From: Agrococcus jejuensis
GTDB lineage: Bacteria > Actinomycetota > Actinomycetes > Actinomycetales > Microbacteriaceae
Length of the DNA: 64,000 nucleotides
Reading direction: 5' to 3'
Assembly: GCF_900099705.1 (NCBI RefSeq)
Contig: NZ_LT629695.1
Span: 2,666,001-2,730,000, forward strand
Both the position numbers and the translations under genes were made by a program. Shown piece by piece: positions 8,349-17,014 of the stretch. Below the pieces are notes generated by a model, which made no database searches, was not told the origin of the DNA, and saw only the letters and a program-made list of their open reading frames with translations. Every line of letters starts with the position of its first letter. Position 1 is the stretch's first letter.

Positions 8349-11300
8349 GCCTCGCGCCACTGCTCGCCGTCCTCGAGGAGACGGCGCTCGCCGACGCTCG
8401 TCGCCGCATCGCGGTCGGTGGTGCGTTCACGGTCGCGGAGGGCATGCGCTCGCCGCTGCTCGCCGCGATCGCATCCACCGATCGTCCGCTGCTCGTCGTC
8501 ACGTCGACGAAGCGCGAGGCGGATGCGCTCGTCGCCGAGCTCGGCGCGTGGGTGCCTGGCGCGACGGTCGTGGGCTTCCCCGCGTGGGAGACGTTGCCGC
8601 ACGAGCGGCTGAGCCCGAGCCCCGAGACGGTCGGCCAGCGGTGGCGGGCGCTGCACGACGTGCGCACGCGGCCGGCGGGCACGCCCGCCATCGTCGTGGC
8701 CTCCGCCCGTGCGGCGCTGCAGCCGACGCCCCTCGGCCTCGCCGACACGCAGGCGATCGTGCTCGAGTCGGGGCAGCGCGGCGTCGACCTCGCCGACCTC
8801 ACGCGTGCCCTCGTCGCCCACGCCTACCAGCGCGTCGACATGGTGACGCGGCGCGGCGAGTTCGCCGTGCGCGGCGGCATCCTCGACGTCTTCAGCCCCG
8901 CCGAGGAGCACCCGATCCGCGTCGACCTGTTCGGCGACGAGGTCGAGCAGCTGCGGTGGTTCCGCGTCGCCGACCAGCGCTCCGATCCCGAGGTCGTGCC
9001 GCTCATCGAGCTGCCGCCCGCGCGTGAGCTGCTGCTCACCGACGACGTGCGCGCCCGCGCCGAGCGGCTGCAGCGCGAGCTGCCCGCGATGGAGGGCATG
9101 CTCGAGAAGATCGCGAACGGCATCGTCGTCGAGGGCATGGAGTCGCTCGCGCCGCTGCTGCTGCCGCAGCTCGTGCCGCTCACGCACCACCTGCCCGACG
9201 TCGCGGTCGCCGTGATCGGCCCCGAGCGCGTGCGCGACCGCGTCGCGATCCTCGACGACACGAACCGGGAGTTCCTCGAGGCCGCGTGGTCGGCGGCCGC
9301 GGCGGGCGCGCAGGTGCCCGTCGACCTCGCAGCCGGCGGCTTCCTCGAGCTCGGCGACCTGCGCGACGCCGCCGACGGCCCCTGGTACGCGCTCTCGGCG
9401 TTCGGCACCGACCTCACCGACGACGGCGCCGAGCTCATCGCGAGCATCCCGAACCCCATCGGCCAGGGCGCGGACGCCGCGGTCGACGCCGTCGTCGCGC
9501 TCGCACGCGACGGCTGGCGCGTCGTCGTGACCGCCGCCGGCCACGGCACGGGCGAGCGCGCCGCATCCGTGCTCGCCGAGCGCGGCGTCGCCGCCCGCCA
9601 GGCCGACGAGCTGCCCGCCGACCTCGAGGCCGGCGTCGTGCACGTGGCGAAGGCGAACGTCGAGCACGGCTTCCGCGTCGCCGACGCACGCATCGCGCTC
9701 GTGAGCGAGGCCGAGCTCTTCGGCCGCGCCGTCGGCGTCGACTCCCGCGCCCCGCGCCGCCTCGCGACACGCCGCGGCACCGTCGTCGACCCGCTGCAGC
9801 TGAAGCCCGGCGACCTCGTCGTGCACGAGACGCACGGCATCGGCCGCTTCATCGAGCTCACGCAGCGCACCGTCTCCTCCGGCGGCCGCAACCCCACGCA
9901 GACGGTGCGCGAGTACCTCGTGCTCGAGTACGCGGCGTCGAAGCGCGGCCAGCCCGGCGACCGCCTGTCGATCCCCACCGACCAGCTCGACCAGCTGTCG
10001 CGCTACGTCGGCGGCGAGAGCCCGCAGCTGTCGCGCATGGGCGGCAGCGAGTGGCAGGCCGCGAAGTCGAAGGCGCGAAAGGCCGTGCGCGACATCGCCG
10101 TCGAGCTCGTGAAGCTCTACGCGGCGCGCATGGCGTCGAAGGGCCACGCGTTCGGCCCCGACACCCCGTGGCAGCACGAGCTCGAGGATGCGTTCCCGTA
10201 CGCCGAGACCCCCGATCAGCTGACGACGATCGACGAGGTCAAGCGCGACATGGAGCGCGAGGTGCCCATGGACCGCCTGCTGTCGGGCGACGTCGGCTTC
10301 GGCAAGACCGAGGTCGCCGTGCGCGCGGCGTTCAAGGCCATCCAGGACGGCAAGCAGGTCGCGATGCTCGTGCCGACGACGCTGCTCGTGCGCCAGCACC
10401 ACGAGACGTTCACGGCGCGCTTCGCCGGCTTCCCCGTGCAGGTCGCGGCGCTGAGCCGCTTCCAGACGAACGCCGAGGCGAAGGCCACGATCCAGGGGGT
10501 CATCGACGGCACCGTCGACATGGTCGTCGGCACGCACCGCATCCTCACGGACGCCGTGAGGTTCAAGGACCTCGGCCTCGTCATCATCGACGAGGAGCAG
10601 CGCTTCGGCGTCGAGCACAAGGATCTGCTCAAGCAGATGAAGACGAACGTCGACGTGCTGTCGATGTCGGCGACGCCCATCCCGCGCACGCTCGAGATGG
10701 CGGTCACGGGCATCCGCGAGATGTCGACGCTCGCGACGGCGCCCGAGGCCAGGCACCCCATCCTCACGTTCGTCGGTGCGCACTCCGACCAGCAGGTCGC
10801 GGCCGCCATCCGCCGCGAGCTGCTGCGCGAGGGCCAGGTGTTCTTCGTGCACAACCGCGTCTCGTCGATCGCCCGCACGGCGGCGCGCATCTCGGAGCTC
10901 GTGCCCGAGGCGCGCATCGCCATCGCGCACGGCAAGATGAACGAGCACCAGCTCGAGCAGGTCATCGTCGACTTCTGGGAGCGTCGCTTCGACGTGCTCG
11001 TGTCGACGACGATCGTCGAGACGGGCCTCGACATCCCCAACGCGAACACGCTCATCGTCGACCGCGCCGAGCGCTACGGCCTCAGCCAGCTGCACCAGCT
11101 GCGCGGCCGCGTCGGCCGTGGCCGCGAGCGCGCGTACGCGTACTTCCTCTACGACGCCGAGACGCCGCTGTCGGAGACGGCGCACGACCGCCTCGAGACC
11201 ATCGCGGTGCACAACGAGCTCGGCGCCGGCATGCAGGTCGCGATGAAGGACCTCGAGATCCGCGGCGCCGGCAACCTGCTCGGCGGCGAGCAGTCGGGCC

Positions 11301-11929
11301 ACATCGCGGGCGTCGGCTTCGACCTGTACCTGCGGATGGTGGGCGAGGCGGTGTCGACGTTCCGCGGCGACGCCGAGGACGCGCCGCGCGAGCTGCGCCT
11401 CGAGCTGCCCGTCGACGCCGTGATCCCCGAGTCGTACCTCGACGCCGAGCGCCTGCGCCTCGAGGCGTACCAGAAGCTCTCGGCCGCGGCATCGTCGGCG
11501 TCGGACACCGCGATCGACACGGTCGCCGACGAGCTGCAGGACCGCTACGGCCCGCCGCCGCAGCAGGTCACGACCCTGCTCGCGATGGCGCGCCTGCGCC
11601 GCCAGGCGATGCAGGCGAGGCTCTCGGAGGTCATCACCGTGGGCCCGAACCTGCGCGTCGGCCCCGCCGACCTGCCCGAGTCGCTGCAGCTGCGCCTGCG
11701 CCGCATGTACCCGACGGCCAAGTGGAACGCCTCCGCGCACTCGCTGCTCGTGCCCGTGCCCACCGCCGGCGGCGGACGGCTCGCGGGCACGCAGGCGCAG
11801 CCGCTGCCCGACGCCGAGCTCATCGACTGGGTGTCGCAGCTGCTCACGGCGCTCTTCCCGCCGCCGAAGGCAGACGCGCCCGTGCGGCTGGACGCCGACG
11901 GGCACCCCATCGAGGCCGAGGAGCGCTGA
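8345..11929 (+). CDS. mfd: Transcription-repair coupling factor
   Basis: A 1194-residue protein of the expected size. The UvrB-like N-terminal region includes GFPAWETLPHERLSP. The RNA-polymerase-interacting domain begins near PGDLVVHETHGIGRF. The RecG-like motor follows with Walker A GDVGFGKTEVA and the DEEQ box (DEEQRFGVEHK), then the TRG motif region and a C-terminal TRCF domain. Mfd pushes stalled RNA polymerase off DNA and recruits UvrA. It starts with GTG inside the stop of the preceding lipoprotein gene and is followed 1 nt later by mazG. Confidence 0.97.
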   Translation: MSLAPLLAVLEETALADARRRIAVGGAFTVAEGMRSPLLAAIASTDRPLLVVTSTKREADALVAELGAWVPGATVVGFPAWETLPHERLSPSPETVGQRWRALHDVRTRPAGTPAIVVASARAALQPTPLGLADTQAIVLESGQRGVDLADLTRALVAHAYQRVDMVTRRGEFAVRGGILDVFSPAEEHPIRVDLFGDEVEQLRWFRVADQRSDPEVVPLIELPPARELLLTDDVRARAERLQRELPAMEGMLEKIANGIVVEGMESLAPLLLPQLVPLTHHLPDVAVAVIGPERVRDRVAILDDTNREFLEAAWSAAAAGAQVPVDLAAGGFLELGDLRDAADGPWYALSAFGTDLTDDGAELIASIPNPIGQGADAAVDAVVALARDGWRVVVTAAGHGTGERAASVLAERGVAARQADELPADLEAGVVHVAKANVEHGFRVADARIALVSEAELFGRAVGVDSRAPRRLATRRGTVVDPLQLKPGDLVVHETHGIGRFIELTQRTVSSGGRNPTQTVREYLVLEYAASKRGQPGDRLSIPTDQLDQLSRYVGGESPQLSRMGGSEWQAAKSKARKAVRDIAVELVKLYAARMASKGHAFGPDTPWQHELEDAFPYAETPDQLTTIDEVKRDMEREVPMDRLLSGDVGFGKTEVAVRAAFKAIQDGKQVAMLVPTTLLVRQHHETFTARFAGFPVQVAALSRFQTNAEAKATIQGVIDGTVDMVVGTHRILTDAVRFKDLGLVIIDEEQRFGVEHKDLLKQMKTNVDVLSMSATPIPRTLEMAVTGIREMSTLATAPEARHPILTFVGAHSDQQVAAAIRRELLREGQVFFVHNRVSSIARTAARISELVPEARIAIAHGKMNEHQLEQVIVDFWERRFDVLVSTTIVETGLDIPNANTLIVDRAERYGLSQLHQLRGRVGRGRERAYAYFLYDAETPLSETAHDRLETIAVHNELGAGMQVAMKDLEIRGAGNLLGGEQSGHIAGVGFDLYLRMVGEAVSTFRGDAEDAPRELRLELPVDAVIPESYLDAERLRLEAYQKLSAAASSASDTAIDTVADELQDRYGPPPQQVTTLLAMARLRRQAMQARLSEVITVGPNLRVGPADLPESLQLRLRRMYPTAKWNASAHSLLVPVPTAGGGRLAGTQAQPLPDAELIDWVSQLLTALFPPPKADAPVRLDADGHPIEAEER

Positions 11930-11930
11930 C

Positions 11931-12620
11931 GTGACCGACGACGCGACGACGGATGCCGTGCCCGGTGCGGCGGAGGCGTTCGGCGAGCTCGTCGACGTCG
12001 TCGCGCGGCTGCGCAGGCCGGGCGGCTGCCCGTGGGATGCGGAGCAGACCCACGAGAGCCTCGTGACGTACCTCGTCGAGGAGGCCTACGAGCTCGTCGA
12101 CGCCATCGAGTCGGGCGACGTCGCGGGCATCCGCGAGGAGCTCGGCGACGTGCTCTACCAGGTGCTCTTCCACGCCGACATCGCCGCGGTCGACGAGGGC
12201 TTCGACGTCGCCGACGTCGCGCGCGACACGGCCGAGAAGATGCGCTCGCGGCATCCGCACGTCTTCGGCGACGCGCAGGTGTCGGGGGTCGACGACGTCG
12301 TGGCGTCGTGGGATGCGCTGAAGAAGGCCGAGAAGTCGCAGCGCGAGAGCGCGCTCGACGGCATCCCGCCGGGTCTGCCCGCGCTGGCGCTCGCGCAGAA
12401 GACGCTGCAGCGGGCGCGCAAGGGCGGGCTCGTGACGCCGCCCGAGGCTTCGACTGCCGCGCCGGCGACCGAGGCCGAGCTCGGCGCCGCGCTGCTCGCG
12501 ATCGTCGAGCAGGCGGGCGCCCACGGCCTCGACGCCGAGCGTGCGCTGCGCCTCGCGGTGCGTGACCGCGACGCGGCGCTGCGGGCGCAGGAGCGCGCCG
12601 CGCGCACCGCCGAGGCATGA
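11931..12620 (+). CDS. mazG: Nucleoside triphosphate pyrophosphohydrolase MazG
   Basis: A 229-residue MazG protein. The Mg2+-binding helices are visible as EEAYELVDAIESGD and EELGDVLYQVLFHADIA, preceded by the GGCPWDAEQTHES motif. The single N-terminal MazG domain is followed by a shortened C-terminal part. It hydrolyses non-canonical or excess NTPs to NMP and pyrophosphate. It follows mfd after 1 nt, a linkage common in actinobacteria, and overlaps the next gene by 4 nt. Confidence 0.93.
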   Translation: MTDDATTDAVPGAAEAFGELVDVVARLRRPGGCPWDAEQTHESLVTYLVEEAYELVDAIESGDVAGIREELGDVLYQVLFHADIAAVDEGFDVADVARDTAEKMRSRHPHVFGDAQVSGVDDVVASWDALKKAEKSQRESALDGIPPGLPALALAQKTLQRARKGGLVTPPEASTAAPATEAELGAALLAIVEQAGAHGLDAERALRLAVRDRDAALRAQERAARTAEA

Positions 12621-13063
12621 CGCCCGAGCGAGCGCGAGCGCTCACGATGCGCGCGCACGCGGCGTTCGTCGTGTGGATCGCGACGTGCGGCCTGCTCGTG
12701 CTCGTGGCGGTGCTCATCGTCGCCTCGGTGCTCGCGGGATCGATCCACACGCCGCCGGCGACGTTGCTGGCCGCGCCCGCGCTCCTGTGGATCGCGACCT
12801 GGGTGGGTCTGACGTTCGGCACCGTGTGGTGGTATCGCCGGGGCATCGCCGCAGCGGCGGCATCGCCCGACCTCGAGCAGCGCGAGCGCGCGGGGCGGCT
12901 CATGCAGGTGCGACCGATCTTCGTCGGCAGGAACCTCTCGGGCGTCGACCTGGCGGGGCTGCCCGAGACGCGCGTCGCGCGGTGGCTGCACTCGTGGTGG
13001 CCGATGGTGTGCCATCTCGTCGGCCTCGCCCTCGTGCTGCTCGCGGCGGCTGGCTCGCGCTGA
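12617..13063 (+). CDS. Small membrane protein of unknown function
   Basis: A 148-residue protein with two N-terminal hydrophobic segments (about residues 15-40 and 50-75), a basic loop and a third C-terminal segment. I recognise no domain. It overlaps the mazG stop (ATGA) and is therefore probably co-translated with mazG. A structural membrane role is all that can be inferred. Confidence 0.65.
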   Translation: MTPERARALTMRAHAAFVVWIATCGLLVLVAVLIVASVLAGSIHTPPATLLAAPALLWIATWVGLTFGTVWWYRRGIAAAAASPDLEQRERAGRLMQVRPIFVGRNLSGVDLAGLPETRVARWLHSWWPMVCHLVGLALVLLAAAGSR

Positions 13064-13083
13064 CGGCGCCCGGGCGCGCTCGC

Positions 13084-13089
13084 TAGGGT
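13084..13089 (+). promoter_or_regulatory. Candidate -10 box for the 13116 gene
   Basis: TAGGGT lies 26 nt before the start codon. A GGGGGAGG ribosome site sits in between, so this is a leadered transcript. Confidence 0.4.
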
Positions 13090-13115
13090 CGGTGGACCGA
13101 ACGGGGGAGGCGCGG

Positions 13116-13493
13116 ATGCCGTGGCTGGAGGTGCTGCTCGCCGTCGTCGGCGGCGTCGCGCTCGGCGGCCTGCTGCTGCTCGGCCGCACGCGGCTGTCGC
13201 GCAACGGCATCGGGCTGGCCTGGATCCTCGTCGCCTTCGGCGGCGCCATCGTCGTGCTCGCGTTCGCGTCGCAGCCGCTGCTCGTCATGCTCGTCGCGAC
13301 GGCCGTCGCCGCCGTCGTCGCGCTCGTCTGCGCGCCGTGGGCGGTCGGGCTGGTCGATCCCGAGCTGCGCGCCCTGCCGTACTGGTCGCGCCTGCGCACC
13401 GACGCGCGCCTCCGCGCCGACGAGATGCGCCGTGCCGCGCGCCCCGAGCACGACCTGCCCGAGCGCCGCGACCTCTCGACGCCCGACGACTGA
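13116..13493 (+). CDS. Small two-TM membrane protein of unknown function
   Basis: A 125-residue protein with an N-terminal hydrophobic segment, a second pair of hydrophobic stretches (about residues 30-75) and a charged C-terminal tail rich in Arg and Asp. The ATG at 13116 is preferred over an upstream in-frame ATG at 13092 because GGGGGAGG lies just before it and the TAGGGT box lies further upstream. I recognise no family. Confidence 0.6.
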   Translation: MPWLEVLLAVVGGVALGGLLLLGRTRLSRNGIGLAWILVAFGGAIVVLAFASQPLLVMLVATAVAAVVALVCAPWAVGLVDPELRALPYWSRLRTDARLRADEMRRAARPEHDLPERRDLSTPDD

Positions 13494-13522
13494 GTCGGCG
13501 GCTCGCGGGTTGCGGGCCGCGA

Positions 13523-14992
13523 TCACCTGCGCAGGGGTGTGCGGGTGCGGTGCCGCCTGGGGTAGGCAGAGGTGACGCGCCAGCGTCGGGGCCGGGTGCG
13601 TGGTCGGCGGCCACGTGTGGTCGGCGGTGTCGACGGGTCGGTGGGGTGGTCGGCGGGCTCGGTGATCGTCGGCTGCGGTGCGCGCGTGATCGTGAGGGCA
13701 CCGCGGTGGAGCTCGGTGTGGTGGTGCTGGCAGAGCAGGATGCCGTTGTCGACGTCGGTGTCGCCGCCGTACGACCACGGTGTGACGTGGTGCGTCTCGC
13801 ACCATCCCGGCGGCGCGGTGCAGCCGGGGGCTCGGCAGTGGCGGTCGCGAGCGACGATCGCGCGGCGTTGGGACTTGGAGAACAGGCGCCGCTTGCGGCC
13901 CATCCGCAGCGGCTGACCGGCGTCGTCCTGCACGAGGATCTGCACGAAGGAGTCGCAGAGGTATCGGGCGGCGATCGAGACCGGCACCGTCTCGCCGGTG
14001 CGGGACAGGGTCGGGAGGTCCTCGAGCGTCGTCGCGGGCTGCCCGGCGAGGACGTCGGCGGCGACGGTGATCGTGAGCGTGGGCGCCTCGCCGCAGATCC
14101 GCGGCGCGGACGCCTCCGCGTGCCGGTTCACGATCGCGACGAACGCGTCGAGCCGCCGCTGCTCCATCGTGCGGTCGTCGATGGGCTGCTCGATCGGGTT
14201 GCCGTCCGCATCGAGCACGGGCTCGTCGGTCGCGCCGCACGCGTCCTCGAACACGACTCGGCGCGGCTTGACCTCCGCGTCGAAGCACGCCGCGATGACC
14301 TCCTGCTGGTCGTCGGTGCAGTGCCCGCGAATGTCGTACCCGCCACGACTCGACCTGGTGAAGGCGAGGTAGCGGTCGGCGAGCTGCTGCTCGTACCGGG
14401 GCTCGTCGCCGTCGGGGTCGATGTGGTCGAGGCACCGCTTCGCCAACACGGTCAGCGTCTCGGGGACGGCCGGCTCGACATCGTCGACGTGCGTGCCGCA
14501 GCCGACGGACACGAGGAGGCGCTCCGCATCCTCGACGTCCTCCGCCGACGCGCGACCGTGGTGCTTGTCGAGGCCCGACGTGATCGCGTGCGCCTGCGGC
14601 ACCGACAGCCACCCCTGTGCCAGCGCTGCCGCGACCTCGGGGTACCGGATGGGGATCGTGCCGCCGGAGATCGCGACCATCTCGCTCGTCGCCGACGCCA
14701 CGGCACGCAGCTGCTTCGCCTCCGACCAGCGCACGCCGATCTTCGCCTGCAGCATCCGCTCGACGGAGCCGTAGCCCGCGCAGCGCACGAGGGACTCGTC
14801 GGCCGGCCGGTGGTCCGATCTCGCGGCGGCCTCCGCGGCAGCGCGCACGATCGCGGCGTCGATGGCGCGGCGGCGAGCAGCGAGCTCATCGATCGCGACG
14901 AGCAGCTCGGCGTCGGGCAGCGACGCGAAGGAGGCTTCGAGGGCGATCAGCGCGTCGACGACTCCCGTCTCGACCTGCCCCTGATCGCGCAT
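13523..14992 (-). CDS. DUF222 / HNH endonuclease domain protein (13E12-type)
   Basis: A 489-residue protein with an N-terminal DUF222 domain (about residues 10-330) and a C-terminal HNH nuclease module near residue 385. The HNH residues are visible as two Cys (CRAPGC), CETHHV, a GGDTDVDNGILLC block and HHTELH. A Pro/Thr/Arg-rich tail follows. This is the actinobacterial family called 13E12 in mycobacteria. The longer open frame upstream of 14992 lacks a ribosome site and is not used. The promoter region is AT-rich compared with everything around it and contains an SOS-box-like palindrome. The catalytic core looks intact; its DNA target is unknown. Confidence 0.85.
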   Translation of the reverse strand: MRDQGQVETGVVDALIALEASFASLPDAELLVAIDELAARRRAIDAAIVRAAAEAAARSDHRPADESLVRCAGYGSVERMLQAKIGVRWSEAKQLRAVASATSEMVAISGGTIPIRYPEVAAALAQGWLSVPQAHAITSGLDKHHGRASAEDVEDAERLLVSVGCGTHVDDVEPAVPETLTVLAKRCLDHIDPDGDEPRYEQQLADRYLAFTRSSRGGYDIRGHCTDDQQEVIAACFDAEVKPRRVVFEDACGATDEPVLDADGNPIEQPIDDRTMEQRRLDAFVAIVNRHAEASAPRICGEAPTLTITVAADVLAGQPATTLEDLPTLSRTGETVPVSIAARYLCDSFVQILVQDDAGQPLRMGRKRRLFSKSQRRAIVARDRHCRAPGCTAPPGWCETHHVTPWSYGGDTDVDNGILLCQHHHTELHRGALTITRAPQPTITEPADHPTDPSTPPTTRGRRPRTRPRRWRVTSAYPRRHRTRTPLRR

Positions 14993-15017
14993 CCCGACAC
15001 CGCCTTCCGATGCCTCC

Positions 15018-15023
15018 AGTATA
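15018..15023 (-). promoter_or_regulatory. Strong -10 box for the DUF222/HNH gene
   Basis: TATACT on the minus strand, nearer to the TATAAT consensus than any other -10 box noticed in the window, about 25 nt upstream of the start codon. Confidence 0.6.
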
Positions 15024-15031
15024 CCATCGAA

Positions 15032-15047
15032 TCGAAGATATGTTCGA
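15032..15047 (-). promoter_or_regulatory. LexA (SOS) box
   Basis: The minus strand reads TCGAACATATCTTCGA. This fits the Gram-positive LexA operator TCGAAC-N4-GTTCGA with one mismatch. It lies 8 nt upstream of the TATACT -10 box, where bound LexA would block RNA polymerase. Several mycobacterial 13E12 relatives are known to be SOS genes, which supports the reading. Confidence 0.65.
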
Positions 15048-15120
15048 AGGATCGGGCTCTTGTGGACAACGCAAGGCGACCCGATTCCAGGTGTCCTGCA
15101 CCGATCGGGGATCGGTCGCG

Positions 15121-15822
15121 TCAGTCCGAGGCCGACGCCCCGACCCCGATGCGCGGCACCGGCCGCTCGAGACCCTCGCGCGGCCGCCAGCGCGCCCGCC
15201 CGACGATCGCGACGAGCGCGATGCCCACGACGAACGCGAGCAGCACCTGCCCGGTCGGCACGACCAGCTCGCCGATGCCGCCGTGCACGGCCGGGTCGAG
15301 GAACGGGTAGGGGATCCATCCGTCGAGCAGCCCGCCGCGCACCCACGACAGCGCGAGGTACGCGATCGGGTACGCCATCCACGCGGGGATGCAGCGGCCC
15401 ACGCGCAGCGGCCGCTGCGTCGGCACGAGCAGCCAGTCGAGCGCCATGAGCACCGGGATGAGCCGGTGCTGCACGAAGCTCGGGTACTCGACGGTGAAGC
15501 CCAGCGCCTCCTCGGGCGACGCGAGCAGCACGGCCCACACGAGGCCCGTGAGCACGATGTACGCCGTCGTGGCGCCGCGCAGGGCGTCGAACCAGCGCGG
15601 CCGACCCTCGGGGCGCAGCAGCATCCAGGCGACGACCGCGAGCACGAGCAGGTTCGACTGCACCGTGAAGTAGCCGAGGTGCTCGCTGATGCGCTCGCCC
15701 TCGCCGGCGACGGTCACGAGGTTCCAGACCTCGGCCGAGATGCCGGCGAGCAGCACGGTGGTGCGCAGCGCGACGACGAGCGTCGAGCGGTCGGTGAGTC
15801 CTCGCGACGTCGTCGTCATCAT
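15121..15822 (-). CDS. Pr6Pr-type six-TM membrane protein
   Basis: A 233-residue integral membrane protein with about six hydrophobic segments. Family-typical blocks are FTVQSNLL, VQHRLIPVLMALDWLL, WMAYPIAYLALSW and GWIPYPFLDP. The Pr6Pr family is widespread in actinobacteria and has no established function. Two ATGs occur in tandem at 15822 and 15819, and either may be used. A second member of the same family lies at 16969-17718 on the same strand. The two share the QH-L-P-LDW and YPFL-P positions, so they look like diverged duplicates. Confidence 0.8.
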   Translation of the reverse strand: MMTTTSRGLTDRSTLVVALRTTVLLAGISAEVWNLVTVAGEGERISEHLGYFTVQSNLLVLAVVAWMLLRPEGRPRWFDALRGATTAYIVLTGLVWAVLLASPEEALGFTVEYPSFVQHRLIPVLMALDWLLVPTQRPLRVGRCIPAWMAYPIAYLALSWVRGGLLDGWIPYPFLDPAVHGGIGELVVPTGQVLLAFVVGIALVAIVGRARWRPREGLERPVPRIGVGASASD

Positions 15823-15880
15823 GCGCTCATCGTGGCACGCGCGACGGCGATCGCCGCGTCACGCGCACCCCGACTCGCGC

Positions 15881-16003
15881 CTAGCCCTGGCGGCCCTTCA
15901 TGCGCGGGTTGCGCTTGTTGATGACGAAGACCGTGCCGCGGCGGCGCACGACCTGCGCGCCGGGCTGCTTCGCGAGCGACTTGAGGGATGCGCGCACCTT
16001 CAC
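15881..16003 (-). CDS. rpmJ: 50S ribosomal protein L36, zinc-free paralogue
   Basis: A 40-residue L36 ([18 protein letters not shown], then [14 protein letters not shown]). It contains no cysteine or histidine, so the zinc ribbon of normal L36 is absent and this is the C-minus type. Such copies replace zinc-containing L36 in ribosomes when zinc is scarce and are usually repressed by Zur. A GTG start is used, with GGAGG 7 nt upstream. The zinc-dependent copy, normally in the infC or S13 region, is not in this window. A Zur-like palindrome lies 23 nt upstream, between this gene and the divergent COG0523-like gene. Confidence 0.9.
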   Translation of the reverse strand: MKVRASLKSLAKQPGAQVVRRRGTVFVINKRNPRMKGRQG

Positions 16004-16025
16004 GAGTGCCTCCGATTCCGTGTCA

Positions 16026-16043
16026 TGATGAGAACGGTTATCA
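16026..16043. promoter_or_regulatory. Candidate Zur box between divergent genes
   Basis: TGATGAGAACGGTTATCA has matching TGAT/ATCA ends and the AACGGTTATCA half typical of actinobacterial Zur operators. It lies midway between the zinc-free L36 gene and the COG0523-like gene, so a single repressor site could control both directions. Confidence 0.65.
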
Positions 16044-16063
16044 GTAAAGCAGGTGGAGCCAGC

Positions 16064-17014
16064 ATGCATCCCGACGTCGCCGTCATGGTCCTCGGCGTGA
16101 GCGACGACGTGCGCGCACGGCACGCCACGAGGCTCGCCGCCGCCACGAGCACGCCGCTCGTGCCCGCGCTCGCGATCGAGCACGCCGCGATCGACGGCAT
16201 CGCCGAGGCGCTCGTGCCCGGGGGAGGCGTCGTCGTCGACGTGCCCACCGACGTGCAGCCGATGCACGTCGTCGGGATGCTCGCCGACGCCGACCAGCCC
16301 GGCGCGATCGAATGCGTCGTCGACGCCCCGACGCTCGTGCGGCTGCTCGGCCTCGACGGCGGGCCGCCGTGCGGCTGCGGCCGCGCCCAGCGGCTCGTCG
16401 AGCAGCTCGAGCAGGCCACCATCGCGACGATCGTCGGCTGGCACCCCATCGACACCCCGATGCTCAGCACGATCATGGCGCTCGTCGCGCACGTCGCGCC
16501 CAGGGCGCGGCTGCGCCTCGACCGCGGCGTCGTCGACCCGCCCGCCGGCACGCGCATCCGCGCCGTGCACGACCATCCGGGGTGGACGTGCGTGCTGAAC
16601 GGCGACCACGACCCGCACATGACCGACCCGCGCGTCGCCGCGATGCGCTTCGAGCACGTGCGCCCGCTGCATCCCGCCCGCCTCGTCGCCGCGCTCGAGG
16701 CGCTCGGCAGCGGTCGGCACGGCGTCGTCGTGCGCTCGGCCGGCTTCGTGGCGCTCGCGACCCGGCCCGGGCGCACGGGGTGGTGGGATCAGGCGGCCGG
16801 CTCGTTCGCGGTGCACGCGCTCGAGACCGACCCCGACGACCCGCTCGCGCTCGGCCAGGACCTCGCGATCATCGGCGTCGACCTCGATCACGCAGGCGTC
16901 GCCGCGATCCTCGCGGCGGCGGCGCTCACCGACGACGAGCTCGCCGCAGGCCCGCATGCGTGGGCCCGCTACGCGGATCCGCTGCCGGCGTGGACGCCGG
17001 CCTCGACCGGCTGA
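16064..17014 (+). CDS. Degenerate COG0523/CobW-like protein
   Basis: A 316-residue protein related to the COG0523 GTPases, which deliver metal under zinc limitation. The C-terminal half has the CobW_C layout (histidine-rich [18 protein letters not shown] region, [28 protein letters not shown]). A CGCG pair (Cys103, Cys105) sits where COG0523 proteins carry their CxCC metal motif. The N-terminus has no P-loop (no GxxxxGKS/T), so GTP hydrolysis looks lost. The ATG is preceded by AGGTGGAG. It is divergent from zinc-free L36 across a Zur-like box. Its 3' end overlaps the convergent Pr6Pr gene by 46 nt. Confidence 0.75.
   Translation: MHPDVAVMVLGVSDDVRARHATRLAAATSTPLVPALAIEHAAIDGIAEALVPGGGVVVDVPTDVQPMHVVGMLADADQPGAIECVVDAPTLVRLLGLDGGPPCGCGRAQRLVEQLEQATIATIVGWHPIDTPMLSTIMALVAHVAPRARLRLDRGVVDPPAGTRIRAVHDHPGWTCVLNGDHDPHMTDPRVAAMRFEHVRPLHPARLVAALEALGSGRHGVVVRSAGFVALATRPGRTGWWDQAAGSFAVHALETDPDDPLALGQDLAIIGVDLDHAGVAAILAAAALTDDELAAGPHAWARYADPLPAWTPASTG

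Noticed and set aside
8255..11905. A very long open frame on the minus strand opposite mfd
   Set aside because: It is the GC-rich shadow of mfd. It has low-complexity Arg/Glu/Ala content and no motifs, while mfd has all family motifs.
14993..15538. N-terminal extension of the DUF222 gene
   Set aside because: The strong -10 box and LexA box lie inside this stretch, and it overlaps the Pr6Pr gene, so it is not coding.
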